Positions 1 through 10,467 are shown, numbered from the stretch's first letter. The stretch: 64,000 nucleotides of DNA from Taudactylus pleione (GCA_031769625.1 JAUIMM010000885.1:5372001-5436000); one strand, 5' to 3'. Translations and numbers: made by a program. The notes: a model not told the origin generated them from the sequence alone.

Positions 1-754
1 GGTTTAATTGTTGGGAAAACTAATCTTTATGCTCAGCAGTTTATAGCTGAGAATCCCATATCCAGCTATGCCCATTACTGTGCCACAGCTCAAAATAGTT
101 TTGGGCATAACCTCCATTATGGGCTTTACAAAGAAATCAGGTTTCTATTCTTAGAACAGTATTCATCCCATTTCCCATATCTCCATATATTCTATAGAAA
201 TGGTCAATATAGAATGTTAATATCTTTTTTGAGATATACACCGTCAGCCCAGTAAGAGATGATCCAGGTCAATGTAAGATCCAACCGCTCATCTGCCTGT
301 ACAAATTCCAACTGTTCCTCCCATTATATAAACTCAACCTTTACACCACCTGTATAAGCTCCTACCAACCCTCTGTTTTTATATAAACTCCAACTACTGC
401 TGTTTACATTCCCCAGAAAATACATTAATCTACAAATCTATCAGTTATTTTGTGGGCAGACTAGACATAAAACACAATACAAGTAAGCGTTCCAATTACA
501 GTTCAAGAGTGTTACAAAAAATAAAAACAGTAAATTGATTTCAATGTCTCTAAACAAAAACAAATATGAAAACTGCATCATTGTGTAATGGAAACTCCTA
601 AAATAAAATCTGCACTTTGTTTCATCTCAATCTGTCAATTTAAAGTTGAGCAATAACAAAAACAAAATTTACTGACATCATCAATGTAAGAGATAGGTGC
701 GGCACTATGCGCGTGGCTGGTAAGGGGTGGGGGGGAGAGGTGCTTTGGGCACGC
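1..754. other. AT-rich sequence without recognised features
   Basis: I see no coding frame, repeat unit or element termini here. The stretch is AT-rich and ends in a short G-run just before the first minisatellite. It may be unique flanking DNA. Confidence 0.5.
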
Positions 755-1176
755 AGTCACTTGAATAGGAGAGGTTACATAGCAGTCTGTGCACAGGGTA
801 CACAGTGACATTGGTGTGAGTGGTGGGTGAATAGGAGAGGTTACATAGCAGTCTGTGCACAGGGTACACAGTGACATTGGTGTGAGTGGTGGGTGAATAG
901 GAGAGGCTACATAGCAGTCTGTGCACAGGGCACACAGTGACATTGGTGTGAGTGGTGGGTGAATAGGAGAGGCTACATAGCAGTCTGTGCACAGGGCATA
1001 CAGTGACGTTGGTGTGAGAGGTGGGTGAATAGGAGAGGCTACATAGCAGTCTGTGCACAGGGCACACAGTGACATTGGTGTGAGTGGTGGGTGAATAGAA
1101 GAGGCTACATAGCAGTCTGTGCACAGGGCACACAGTAACATTGGTGTGAGTGGTGGGTGAATAGGAGAGGTTACAT

Positions 1177-1477
1177 CATACTTACCTACCTTTCAGAAAC
1201 TCTTCCCGGGAGAAGCCCGGGTAAAAGAAGCAGCAGGGGGCCGATGTGGCTGGGCCTAATGAATCACGTCATTAAGCCCTGCCCCCTCACGGCAAAACTG
1301 CTGTGATTGGGTAAAATTTACATAGGGGGCGGGGCCAAATGCTGTATTCTCCTCTTTCTGCACACTTCACTAGGAAGTGGGCTGAATGTGGGAGAAATGC
1401 CTACCCTTCCGGGGGTGCGGGGGGTTACCCGAAAAATCGGGAGCCTCCCGCGAACACCGGGAGGGTAGGCATGTATG
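1177..1477. mobile_element. hAT-like non-autonomous element, copy A, in the 66-bp array
   Basis: 301-bp insertion flanked by a perfect 8-bp target duplication, GGTTACAT (1169-1176 and 1478-1485). The duplicated octamer is part of the minisatellite unit. Termini are imperfect inverted repeats: CATACTTACCTACC at the left and GGTAGGCATGTATG at the right. The interior has paired GC-rich segments such as TTCCCGGGAGAAGCCCGGG, and CTTCCGGGGG against the CCGGGAGG near the right end. There is no coding capacity. An 8-bp duplication fits the hAT superfamily, but the terminal bases are not the classic CAG type, so the superfamily is inference. This copy lacks 63 bp that are present in copy B. Confidence 0.8.
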
Positions 1478-1749
1478 GGTTACATAGCAGTCTGTGCACA
1501 GGGCACACAGTGACAATGGTGTGAGTGGTGGGTGAATAGGAGAGGTTACATAGCAGTCGGTGCACAAGGCACATAGTGACCTTGGTGTGAGTGGTGGGTG
1601 AATAGGATAGGTTACATAGCAGTATGTGCACAGGGCACACAGTGACATTGGTGTGAGTGGTGGGTGAATAGAAGAGGCTACATAGCAGTCTGTGCACAGG
1701 GCACACAGTAACATTGGTGTGAGTGGTGGGTGAATAGGAGAGGTTACAT

Positions 1750-2113
1750 CATACTTACCTACCTTTCAGAAACTCTTCCCGGGAGAAGCCCGGGTAAAAG
1801 AAGCAGCAGGGGGCCGATGTGGCTGGGCCTAATGAATCACGTCATTAAGCCCTGCCCCCTCACGGCAAAACTGCTGCGATTGGGTAAAATTTACATAGGG
1901 GGCGGGGCCAAATGCTGTGATTCATGCAGAATCACATCTTAAGCCCTGCCCCCTTCACGGAGACCCGCGATCGCCGCGGGTATTCTCCTCATTCTGCACA
2001 CTTCACTAGGAAGTGGGCTGAATGTGGGAGAAATGCCTACCCTTCCGGGGGAGCGGGGGGTTACCCGAAAAATCGGGAGCCTCCCGCGAACACCGGGAGG
2101 GTAGGCATGTATG
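1750..2113. mobile_element. hAT-like non-autonomous element, copy B (array duplicate of copy A)
   Basis: Same element as at 1177-1477, with the same flanking octamer GGTTACAT (1742-1749 and 2114-2121) and the same position within the 66-bp unit. It must therefore have been copied with the surrounding array, not inserted independently. It is 364 bp because it keeps a 63-bp segment (about 1919-1981) that contains the inverted repeat GTGATTC-ATGCA-GAATCAC. Copy A lacks this segment and joins at a 2-bp GT microhomology. Copy B is probably closer to the original insertion. Confidence 0.8.
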
Positions 2114-4848
2114 GGTTACATAGCAGTCTGTGCACAGGGCACACAGTGACAATGGTGTGAGTGGTGGGTGAATAGGAGAGGTTACATAGCAGTCTGTGCA
2201 CAAGGCACATAGTGACCTTGGTGTGAGTGGTGGGTGAATAGGATAGGTTACATAGCAGTATGTGCACAGGGCACACAGTGACATTGGTGTGAGTGGTGGG
2301 TGAATAGGAGAGGTTACATAGCAGTCTGTGCACAGGGCACAGTGACATTGGTGTGAGTGGTGGGAGAATAGGAGAGGTTACATAGTTGTCTGTGCACAGA
2401 GCACACAGAGACATTGGTGTGAGTGGTGGGTGAATAGGAGAGGTTACATAGCAGTCTGTGCACAGGGCACACAGTGACATAGGTGTGAGTGGCTGGTGAA
2501 TAGGAGAGGTTACATAGCAGCCTGTGCACAGGGCACACAGTGACATAGGTGTGGGAGGTGGGTGAATAGGAGAGGTTACATTGCAGTCTGTGCACAGGGC
2601 ACACAGTGACATTGGTGTGAGTGGTGGGTGAATAGGAGAGGTTACATAGCAGTCTGTGCACAGGGCACACAGTGACATTGGAGTGAGTGGTGGGTGAATA
2701 GGAGAGGTTACATAGCAGTCTGTGCACAGGGCACACAGTGACATTGGTGTGAGTGGTGGGTGAATAGGATAGGTACATAGCAGTCTGTGCACAAAGCACA
2801 CAGTGACATTGGTGTGAGTGGTGGGTGAATAGGAGAGGTTACATAGCAGTCTGTGCACAGGGCACACAGTGACATTGGTGTGAGAGGTCAGTGAATAGGA
2901 GAGGTTACATAGCAGTCTGTGCACAGGGCACACAGTGATATTGGTGTGAGAGGTGGGTGAATAGGAGAGGTTACATAGCAGCCTGTGCACAGGGCACACA
3001 GTGACATAGATGTGAGTGGTGGGTGAATAGGAGAGGCTACATAGCAGCCTGTGCTAAGGGCACACAGTGACATAGGTGTGGGAGGTGGTTGAATAGGAGA
3101 GGTTACATAGCAGTCTGTGCACAGGGCACACAGTGACATTGGTGTGAGTGGTGGGTGAATAGGAGAGGTTACATTGCAGTCTGTGCACAGGGCACACAGT
3201 GACATTGGTGTGAGTGGTGGGTGAATATGAGAGGTTACATAGCAGTCTGTGCACAGGGCACACAGTGACATTGGTGTGAGTGGTGGGTGAATAGGATAGG
3301 TACATAGCAGTCTGTGCACAGGGCACACAGTGACATTGGAGTGAGTGGTGGGTGAATAGGATAGGTTACATAGCAGTCTGTGCACAGGGCACACAGTGAC
3401 ATTGGTGTGAGTGGTGGGTGAATATGAGAGGTTACATAGCAGCCTGTGCACAGGGCACACAGTGACATTGGAGTGAGTGGTGGGTGAATAGGAGAGGCTA
3501 TTGCACAGTCTGTGCACAGGGCACACAGTGACATAGGTGTGAGTGGTGGGTGAATAGGAGAGGTTACATAGCAGTCTGTGCACAGGGCACACAGTGACAT
3601 TGGTGTGAGTGGTGGGTGAATAGGAGAGGTTACATAGCAGTCTGTGCACAGGGCACACAGTGACATTGGTGTGAGTGGTGGGTGAATAGGAGAGGTTACA
3701 TAGCAGTCTGTGCACAGGGCACACAGTGACATTGGTGTGAGTGGTGGGTGAATAGTATAGGCTACATAGCAGTCTGTGCACAGGATATTCAGTGACATAG
3801 GTGTGAGAGGTGGGTGAATAGGAGAGGTTACATAGCAGTCTGTGCACGGGGCACACAGTGACATTGGTGTGAGAGGTGGGTGAATAGGAGAGGTTACATA
3901 GCAGTGTGAGTGGTGGGTGCATAGGAGAGGTTACATAGCAGTCTGTGCACAGAGCACACAGTGACATTGGTGTGAGTGGTGGGGGAATAGGAGAGGTTAC
4001 ATAGCAGTGTGAGTGGTGGGTGCATAGGAGAGGTTACATAGCAGTCTGTGCACAGAGCACACAGTGACTTTGGTGTGAGTGGTGGGTGAATAGGAGAGGT
4101 TACATAGCAGTCTGTGCACAGAGCACACAGTGACATTGGTGTGAGTGGTGGGTGAGTAGGAGAGGTTACATAGCAGTCTGTGCACAGGGCACACAGTGAC
4201 ATTGGTGTGAGTGGTGGGTGAATAGGAGAGGTTACATAGCAGTCTGTGCACAGGACACACAGTGACATTGGTGTGAGTGGTGGGAGAATAGGAGAGGTTA
4301 CATAACACTCTGTGCACAGGGCACACAGTGACATTGGTGTGAGTGTTGGGTGAATAGGATAGGTTACATAGCAGTCTGTGCACAGGGCACACAGTGACAT
4401 TGGTGTGAGTGGTGGGTGAATTGGACAGGTTACATAGCAGTCTGTGCACAGGACACACAGTGACATTGGTGTGAGTGGTGGGGGAATAGGAGAGGTTACA
4501 TAGCAGTGTGAGTGGTGGGTGCATAGGATAGGTTACATAGCAGTCAGTGCACAGAGCACACAGTGACATTGGTGTGAGTGGTGGGTGAATAGGAGAGGTT
4601 ACATAGCAGTCTGTACACAGGGCACACAGTGACATTGGTGTGAGTGGTGGGTGAATAGGAGAGGTTACATAGCAGTCTGTGCACAGGGCACACAGTGACA
4701 TTGGTGTGAGTGGTGGGTGAATAGGAGAGGTTACATAGCAGTCTGTGCACAGGGCACACAGTGACATTGGTGTGAGTGGTGGGTGAATAGGACAGGTTAC
4801 ATAGCAGTCTGTGTACAGGGCACACTGTGACATTGGTGTTAGTGGTGA

Positions 4849-5009
4849 CCCAAGGCTCTGCTGCCACCAGTCTCTATAGCGTTGCTGGTCACGTGGGCCA
4901 CACCCATGGCAGGGCCTCTATGCAAAACAATACAACTGGAACACCTCAAATAAATAAATAAAATGTTGGCAAAATAAATTTCATCGTGGCCACAGACACC
5001 GGCTAGTAG

Positions 5010-5010
<1 letters not shown>
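4849..5010. other. Short spacer after minisatellite
   Basis: Unrelated sequence between the 66-bp array and the TA tract. It contains a small AAAT-rich patch (AAATAAATAAATAAAAT) and no gene or clear element termini. Confidence 0.4.

Positions 5011-5070
<60 letters not shown>
5011..5070. repeat. (TA)n microsatellite
   Basis: About 60 bp of uninterrupted alternating TA. Read on the minus strand it adds a Tyr-Ile tail to a spurious open frame. Confidence 0.97.
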
Positions 5071-5075
<5 letters not shown>

Positions 5076-6535
5076 AAATCTACTTTTTGGAAAATGGAGT
5101 TTGCCTCTTTTTTCAATAATTGCAACCCAAATTGATTGTATGGAAGTCTTCCAGTTGATGAATAATTACTGTCATTATTTAAAGAGCAGATAACAATAGA
5201 CTGTTCACCATACTTCGGAAACATTTCAATCAACCAGCGAAAAAATAACATGGACCTCTGGCAATTCATTATTTTACGGCTTTCTTTTTTAAAAGTAACT
5301 TTTTCCTCTCTCTCGTTTGTCAGTGACATTGTGGACTGAGCATTAAATCGAGTAAACATCAGTATAGTGTGACCATCGGAGGGAAGATCCACTGGATGTA
5401 TAACCTAGTGTGATATGTGTATTATGCAGTAATGGGTGTGATTTGGAGACGGGCACAAAGTGATTGGCATGGACCGTTTGTTGTGGGCAGTAACGGGGGG
5501 TGGTGACTCGAATGAAGGCATGTCACAACTGTGATTCCGTATTCAGTTGTTAAGGCTCTGACGTCTTAATTCCATCGGCCATTCTGTACGGCCATGGTGT
5601 TACTCAGAAGTTCAGTGATGGAGCGATGTGGTTCCGATGATTGCGTCCTTTTTTTTGCATATTTTTGGTGTAAAGTGCTAAATAAGTAGACGGAATTGAG
5701 TTATGCACTATACAGTTAAAATGGCAGCCAATGTGCGCTACTGTCGTATCCAAATTTGCTGATACATTTGTATTATTTGAGATTTTATCACACATTTCAA
5801 TTAAATACATCACAGCAGGTGTTTAATTGCTACTATATGCATCAGTAGCAAAAACAGATGAGTACATTTGCCCGGTGAAATCCATGCAAACTGAAATACT
5901 TGCAATTTTGAAATTTGCTCTGGAACACGGTGTTTCCCAATGGTGCTCTGGTGATACAATTTTTGATTTTTGCGCTTGATTTTCTGCCCCGCCAAATGGA
6001 TATTCCCAATTGTCTTCGTAAATTTAGATCTTGTAGGATTTATAAATAGTGCTTGGATGAACAAACTCCATTCTGCTCTGTGGTGTGGATGGGAAGGACT
6101 AGGCCAGATTAACACCGCATGGGGCCCAAGGCTAGAAACTAGTGCAGGTTCCCTTCTATTTTATTATGAATAGATAAATAGATAAAGTTGAGTTAGAATA
6201 AATAAGGCATCTCTGAAAATAATAAAATGAATTTGGATTATTTAGGCCCATCACGGCTCGCTTGACCCTGGCATTTTCCTACATTGCATAATTGATAATT
6301 CTGCTCTTGGAGCAGGCAATGAATTAGTACAGCAAAGCATTATATCACACAAATTATATTAATTTGATGTAGTCGAGGAATGCCTACAGGTTTTTAATTT
6401 TTGCCCACTGGCTATTGGCTAATACATCAATTGATCACTGTGAGAATTGCACTGTCCAGTTGTATTTTGAAAATGTATTTCACAAACGTTCACTGTATAT
6501 GGTCACTGGCAGTTACTGGTCATCACTCGGACTGT
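5071..6535. other. Spacer with no recognised gene or element
   Basis: AT-rich sequence. Three minus-strand open frames of about 70-126 codons lie here, at 5012-5392, 5604-5813 and 5810-6115. They have no motif I recognise, are in unlinked frames, and the first runs into the TA microsatellite. They could be remnants of an old element, but I cannot support that. Around 6101-6170 is a GC-richer patch containing GGGGCCCAAGG that may be the end of an unidentified repeat. Confidence 0.4.
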
Positions 6536-7083
6536 GGACCTGATTCAGACCCACTGGCGAGGGCTGAGCGCTCGCAAGCAGGTCGATGGTGCCCTAGTGC
6601 GCATGCGCACGACGGTGGGAGCTCCGTCGTGCCCATGCGCGAGACCCAGATAGCGACAGCCAAGCTGTCGCTCCGGGTCTCGCACCAAAGGGGACGTGCT
6701 GTCGATGTTGAGTGACAGCACACCCCCTTTGGTGGGCGTGCCGGGGGCGTGGCTGCCAGACGGAGGCGTTCCCATGGGAACGCCTACCGTCTGGGTCCGG
6801 CCCCACTGACATCACTAGTGATGTCAGTGGGAGCGATTTCGGCTCTGATAGAGCCAAAATCACTCCAGGGCTTGCGGTGACCGAGACCCTACCGCAGGGT
6901 CTCGACGCAAGCCCGATGGTCGCGATGGTCTTGACCATCGCGACCATCATCATGGACGCTCGAATAAGCTGTGGGTGGTAACCCACAGCTATGCGAGCGT
7001 CCAGGAGGACGCTCCAAAATAAAAAAAACGCCCTGATTCAGAGCGGGCGCTCGTTCAGAGCATCTGGCTCTGAATCAGGCCCC
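6536..7083 (+). mobile_element. Hairpin-chain element, copy 1
   Basis: About 548 bp bounded by inverted termini, GGACCTGATTCAGA at the left and TCTGAATCAGGCCC at the right. Nearly the whole interior is a row of adjacent inverted repeats. In order the stems are: GCATGCGCACGACGG (6601); GCGAGACCC with AGCGACAG (6649); GTGCTGTC/GACAGCAC (6687); CCAGACGG with AGGCGTTCCC (6757); the 30-bp perfect palindrome at 6802-6831 centred on ACTAGT; GGCTCT/AGAGCC (6840); GGGCTTGCG with CGAGACCCT (6869); GATGGTCGCGATGGTC with its complement (6914); GGACGCTCG with AGCTGTGGGT (6954). After an A-rich linker the right end is itself a hairpin of two TIR copies. No coding frame. It resembles a MITE. No convincing target duplication, so the superfamily is open. 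Confidence 0.85.
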
Positions 7084-7319
7084 GTGTGCACATCAATATT
7101 GCCATTTCAGGACAGCACATCTGCAGCAGTGCTGAAACTCATACAACTGTTCTTGATTTGGTGTGCCAGAAGAATTGTTACAGGTTTTTAGTATTTGCAC
7201 ACTGGGTATCGGCTTACATGCCTATTAATCTCTGGGAGAATTGATAATGTTGCCAAATTAGGAAAGCATAGTAATAAAAAAAAAAAAAAAATTAATAGAA
7301 TCTGTATCCTATAGATTGT
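7084..7319. other. Spacer with A-run
   Basis: No gene or element termini seen. A poly-A run of about 15 bases lies near 7277-7291, followed by AT-rich DNA. The run could be the tail of an old retroposed fragment, but nothing upstream supports this. Confidence 0.35.
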
Positions 7320-7530
7320 AAATTCACTAACGTCACAAGGGGGTTGCAGTGGGTGTGGGTCGTGCCCCAGTGTCACCTGCTGAAGGCTGACACCAAAGTG
7401 CCAACTCCTCCTGAGTGACAGGAGCCGGGTGCTGCACTGACACAGTGAGGGAGCCGGTACTGCAAACAGACTGGTCCCCGGGGGCAGTCCGCATCTCCTG
7501 CACCCCTGAAGTGACAAGAAGTGACTAAAA
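7320..7530 (-). repeat. GC-rich dispersed repeat, copy A (inverted relative to 11330-11545)
   Basis: On the minus strand this segment matches 11330-11545: shared blocks include CCGGCTCCCTCACTGTG, GTGCAGCACCCGGCTCCTGT and CCTTGTGACGT. Divergence is substantial, so the copies are old. No coding potential. The element termini were not resolved, and the class is unknown. Confidence 0.6.
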
Positions 7531-7679
7531 AAAGTGACAAGAAGCAACTAAAAGAAGAGTTCGGGCTATGTGGCCACGCCCTGTACCTGCAAGGCCACGT
7601 TCCTGCCCGCTAGACCACACACCCTTTTTACCGGCGTGCCACGTGCACTACCCTCCTGCCCGGACCATTTTACTTCTGC

Positions 7680-7902
7680 TGGCGCGTTAAAAATAAACAT
7701 AACATTAATAATTAGATCTGTTGCCGGTTCGGAACTCGGACTTAGAAAATTAACTAGGGTTTTGGACTCAGACATTTTAGCTTTTTTTAATCGATTTTTA
7801 TCCGAATCGAGAACCGTAACACAGGAGGGTGGTTGTGCAAAACCAAAACGAGAAGATAAATCCACATCCAAAACCAAAACACGAGGTCCGCGCACATCTC
7901 TA
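7680..7902. mobile_element. Truncated end of an hAT-like element related to 31610-33459
   Basis: The right end reads CGCGCACATCTCTA (to 7902). It matches the right terminus of the large hAT element at 33446-33459 (GCGCACATCCCTA). Both are preceded by an AT-rich stretch with repeated AAATCCA or AAAACCAAAA motifs. I found no matching left terminus (TAGAGATG) upstream, so the element is truncated or its left end is too diverged. The left limit given is approximate. Confidence 0.55.
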
Positions 7903-7910
7903 GTAATAAT

Positions 7911-8208
7911 ACATCTTGTTTGGTTGGATTACCAGATCACCTACTACTAGTAATCCATTTTGTTAGAAATGGGCCAAAATTTTCTATTTTTTCTCTAACA
8001 TTTTCTCTTTATTATACCACAACATTTTGCACTATTTGAAGTTCAGTGTGTAATTGACCACATTGGGGCAGCTCCATTCATGGACTATAAATGCTCGCAT
8101 ACCTTGGGTCGGATGGATCTCACGGATATCAGCATAATGCACGAAGGAACGAGATTGGCGAGTGCACATGTGCCAGATCACCAGATGAGACTTACAATAT
8201 CTAACAGA
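7911..8208. other. Spacer, nothing recognised
   Basis: AT-rich sequence between two elements; no open frame or repeat of note. Confidence 0.4.
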
Positions 8209-8756
8209 GGGCCTGATTCAGAACCGAACGCTCTGACCAGAGCGCTCGCTCTGAATCAGGGCCCTCCTCCATGAAAATGGAGCGTCCTCCTGGACGCTCG
8301 CATAGCTGTGAGTGACCACCCACAGCATATGCGAGCGTCCATGATGATGGTCGCGATGGTCTTGACCATCGCGACCATCGGGCTTGCAACGAGACCCTGC
8401 GGTAGGGTCTCGCTGCCGCAAGCCCTGGAGTGATTTTGGCTCTATCAGAGCCAAAATCACTCCCACTGACATCACTAGTGATGTCAGTGGGGCCGGCTTC
8501 AGACGGTAGGCGTTCCCATGGGAACGCCTCCGTCTGGCAGGCACGCCCCCGGCACGCCCACCAAAGGGGGCGTGCTGTCAATCAACATCGACAGCACGCC
8601 CCTTTGGTGCGAGACCCCGAGCGACGAGGAATATCGTCGCTCGCCGGGTCTCGCGCATGCACACGACGGAGCTCCCTCCGTCGTGCGCATGCGCAGTGGG
8701 GGAACATCGACCCGCTTGCGAGCATCCTGCGCTCGCGAGCAGGTCAGAATGACCCC
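8209..8756 (-). mobile_element. Hairpin-chain element, copy 2 (reverse orientation)
   Basis: Same family as 6536-7083 and 63454-63941, in the opposite orientation. It begins GGGCCTGATTCAGA at 8209; the distal terminus near 8756 is diverged (GACCCC). All main stems are present in reverse order. They include GATGGTCGCGATGGTC and its complement at about 8346-8380, the perfect 30-bp palindrome at 8462-8491, GTTCCCATGGGAAC at 8513, and GCACGACGGAG with CTCCGTCGTGC near 8660-8690. Where copies 1 and 3 have an A-rich linker, this copy instead has a small hairpin, CTCC-ATGAAAAT-GGAG (about 8267-8282). No coding frame. Confidence 0.85.
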
Positions 8757-9090
8757 CAGAGATCACTAGTGCAAATGGATTGATCTGTCTGTTGATGTAC
8801 AACACTTTCTGTTATTATTCAGATGGCCACACATCCCATTCTTAGTCAAGCCCCTTGTCTTGTATTGGGGCTTGACCTATCTCATGGCAGCCCTACTGGT
8901 GGTGGATTTGGGTGTGATATGTCTGATCTATTAAATAATAAAATGCACCTCCTCGTTCCTTTGGGCCCACAATTTCCATCTCTCCTGCTTGAAAGAGTAT
9001 TTTTCAAGTTCCTGTTTTCTTTTCCCAACACCTTTTATATTAATTTCCTTTTCCATCATTGGCTACATATCTCTATGCATTACTACATGA
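8757..9090. other. Spacer, nothing recognised
   Basis: No gene or clear element between the hairpin-chain copy and the Tc1/mariner remnant. Confidence 0.4.
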
Positions 9091-9092
9091 TA

Positions 9093-9562
9093 CACTATGT
9101 AGACAAAAGTGATTAGACACCCCAGCGCAAGGGAAAAATGGTGTGCTCCTGCAGCAGACACATGTTCAATAAGGTATAAAACGAGAAGTTCTCGATAACT
9201 CTGTGCTCCCTACATTGTAGCAGTTCTATGGAAACAATGAATGTTTTTATCAGGACGACAATGCCATCTGTCATGTTTCCAGGGCGACGCTGGACTGGTA
9301 CACAGAAAAGAGTCCAGATCTTAACCCCATTGAGAACCTCTGGAATGAATTGGAGCTACGGGAGCGTTCTAGGCCAACTCGACCTTCTTCAGTGTCACAG
9401 TTGGTCACTGTACTTAAGGCGCAATGGCAAAACATACCGCCCACTGCCAAGAAGGGTGTCTGCAGTAATCACTGCAGGTGGTGGACCTACAAAGTACTGA
9501 CGTCAATAAGATCTCAGTGATCTATTTGCTGTCAGTGTCCAATCACTTTTGTCAACATAGTG
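9093..9562 (+). mobile_element. Internally deleted Tc1/mariner element
   Basis: The termini are inverted repeats, CACTATGTAGACAAAAGTG at the left and CACTTTTGTCAACATAGTG at the right. They are flanked by TA dinucleotides (9091-9092 and 9563-9564), the target duplication used by this superfamily. At about 470 bp it is roughly a third of a full-length Tc1-like element. The 5-prime part of the transposase gene is missing, and only the C-terminal catalytic region survives in frame (9221-9520). It cannot be autonomous. The conserved termini suggest it could once have been mobilised in trans. Confidence 0.93.
9221..9520 (+). pseudogene. Tc1-like transposase, C-terminal remnant
   Basis: An open frame of 99 codons ends at TGA 9518-9520. 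It contains QDDNAICHVS (from 9251), which matches the QQDNAPCH-type second catalytic aspartate motif of Tc1 transposases. Downstream is SPDLNPIENLW (from 9311), the block holding the third catalytic residue, followed by a basic C-terminal tail. The DNA-binding helix-turn-helix region and the first catalytic aspartate are absent. An in-frame TAG lies directly upstream of 9221. In Tc1 elements this enzyme cuts and rejoins element ends at TA sites; this copy is non-functional. The motif match is clear; the exact family is not. Confidence 0.9.
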
Positions 9563-10305
9563 TACATTTGGCTGCCATTAAAATGATAAAGTAAATTCCT
9601 CGTTTGGTTAATGCACCCGAAAAAACCAAAAAATCAGATGTCGCTACAATTTTTTGATATGTATGGTAGAGAATATATTTTACTAATAGCATAAATGTAA
9701 CGGTGAATATTAAAACCAATTGAAGACGCCAAATACATTTTTTAACACAGCTGGGTTAATCATTTCTTGCCTGCTACAATTCACAATTATCCAGGTCCAA
9801 TGATAGCACAAACTAATAAGTATATTTTATCTTAAATTAGGGTTAGTCATCTGTTCACATCCACCTATACTTTGACTGTGGTTGTAATTTAACAGCGCTT
9901 TAATGCGACCAATTTAATCACCAGAATGGCAGGAATCAAATCACGAGCAGGATGAGCAGCAATTAACCAATGTCACTCTTCACATAATATAAAAAATGAA
10001 TTGCATAAATTTTTAGGTTTTGATCACAACATGGTGCCAGAATATACTTAGAGGAACAGTAGGAAGAATTGCAATCAGTGATTTTTTGACACATTTCCAA
10101 AACATCTAGCAGGATGGAGAAAACATACTTTTTTGGATTTTTGGAGGGGTACCATTATTATATCCTTTAGACTGTTCAAAATAATCTCACATCTGTTGTT
10201 AATACCGTATTGTTTGATGTATGCCTGTTTTTTTTATCGGGGGCTTCTCTGCATCATATATACATTTCTCTAGCATGCGTTAATTTGTTAATAAAAAAAG
10301 ACTTT
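9563..10305. other. Spacer, nothing recognised
   Basis: AT-rich sequence with no convincing coding frame, repeat or element termini. Confidence 0.4.
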
Positions 10306-10467
10306 GGGGTAAATTTACTAAGATGGGAGTTCTATTTAAGAAGCGATGTTGCCCATAGCAACCAATCAGATTCTACTTCTCATTTATCTAGCACCTTTTA
10401 GAAGATAATACCTGGAATCTGATTGGTTGCTATGGGCAACATCATTTCTTAAATAGTAAATTTGCCC
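10306..10467. mobile_element. Palindromic MITE, TTT target duplication (Harbinger-like)
   Basis: 162 bp; the left end is GGGGTAAATTTACTAAG and the right end is TAGTAAATTTGCCC, flanked by TTT on both sides (10303-10305 and 10468-10470). The arms pair over a long internal stem: GATGTTGCCCATAGCAACCA at the left and GGTTGCTATGGGCAACATC at the right. The 3-bp duplication and GGG termini fit PIF/Harbinger-type MITEs. No coding capacity. Confidence 0.8.

Larger units (their letters stand above)
755..4848. repeat. 66-bp minisatellite array
   Basis: Tandem repeat with a 66-bp period; successive copies of AGCAGTCTGTGCAC start at 781, 847 and so on. Each unit carries GGTGTGAGTGGTGGGTGAAT, then AGGAGAGGTTACATAGCAGT, then CTGTGCACAGGGCACACAGT and GACATT. 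About 50 units remain once two inserted element copies are excluded. Units differ by scattered substitutions (CATTGG/CATAGG, GAGTGG/GAGAGG) and a few are truncated (near 3904, 4004 and 4506). Because 66 is a multiple of three, the minus strand stays open for hundreds of codons and yields repetitive cysteine-rich frames; these are artefacts. The unit contains the palindrome TGTGCACA. The array ends at about 4848 in unrelated sequence. Confidence 0.96.

Noticed and set aside
755..4848. Minus-strand cysteine-rich open frames up to 359 codons
   Set aside because: 66-bp units preserve frame by arithmetic. Several frames are open at once, which is typical of a tandem repeat.
5012..6115. Three minus-strand open frames of about 70-126 codons
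   Set aside because: Unlinked frames without recognisable domains; the first uses a TA microsatellite as its tail. Could be an old element, but not supportable.
6401..6986. Open frames of 60-130 codons across the hairpin-chain element
   Set aside because: GC-rich palindromic DNA lacks stops in several frames on both strands; the frames are not shared between the three copies.
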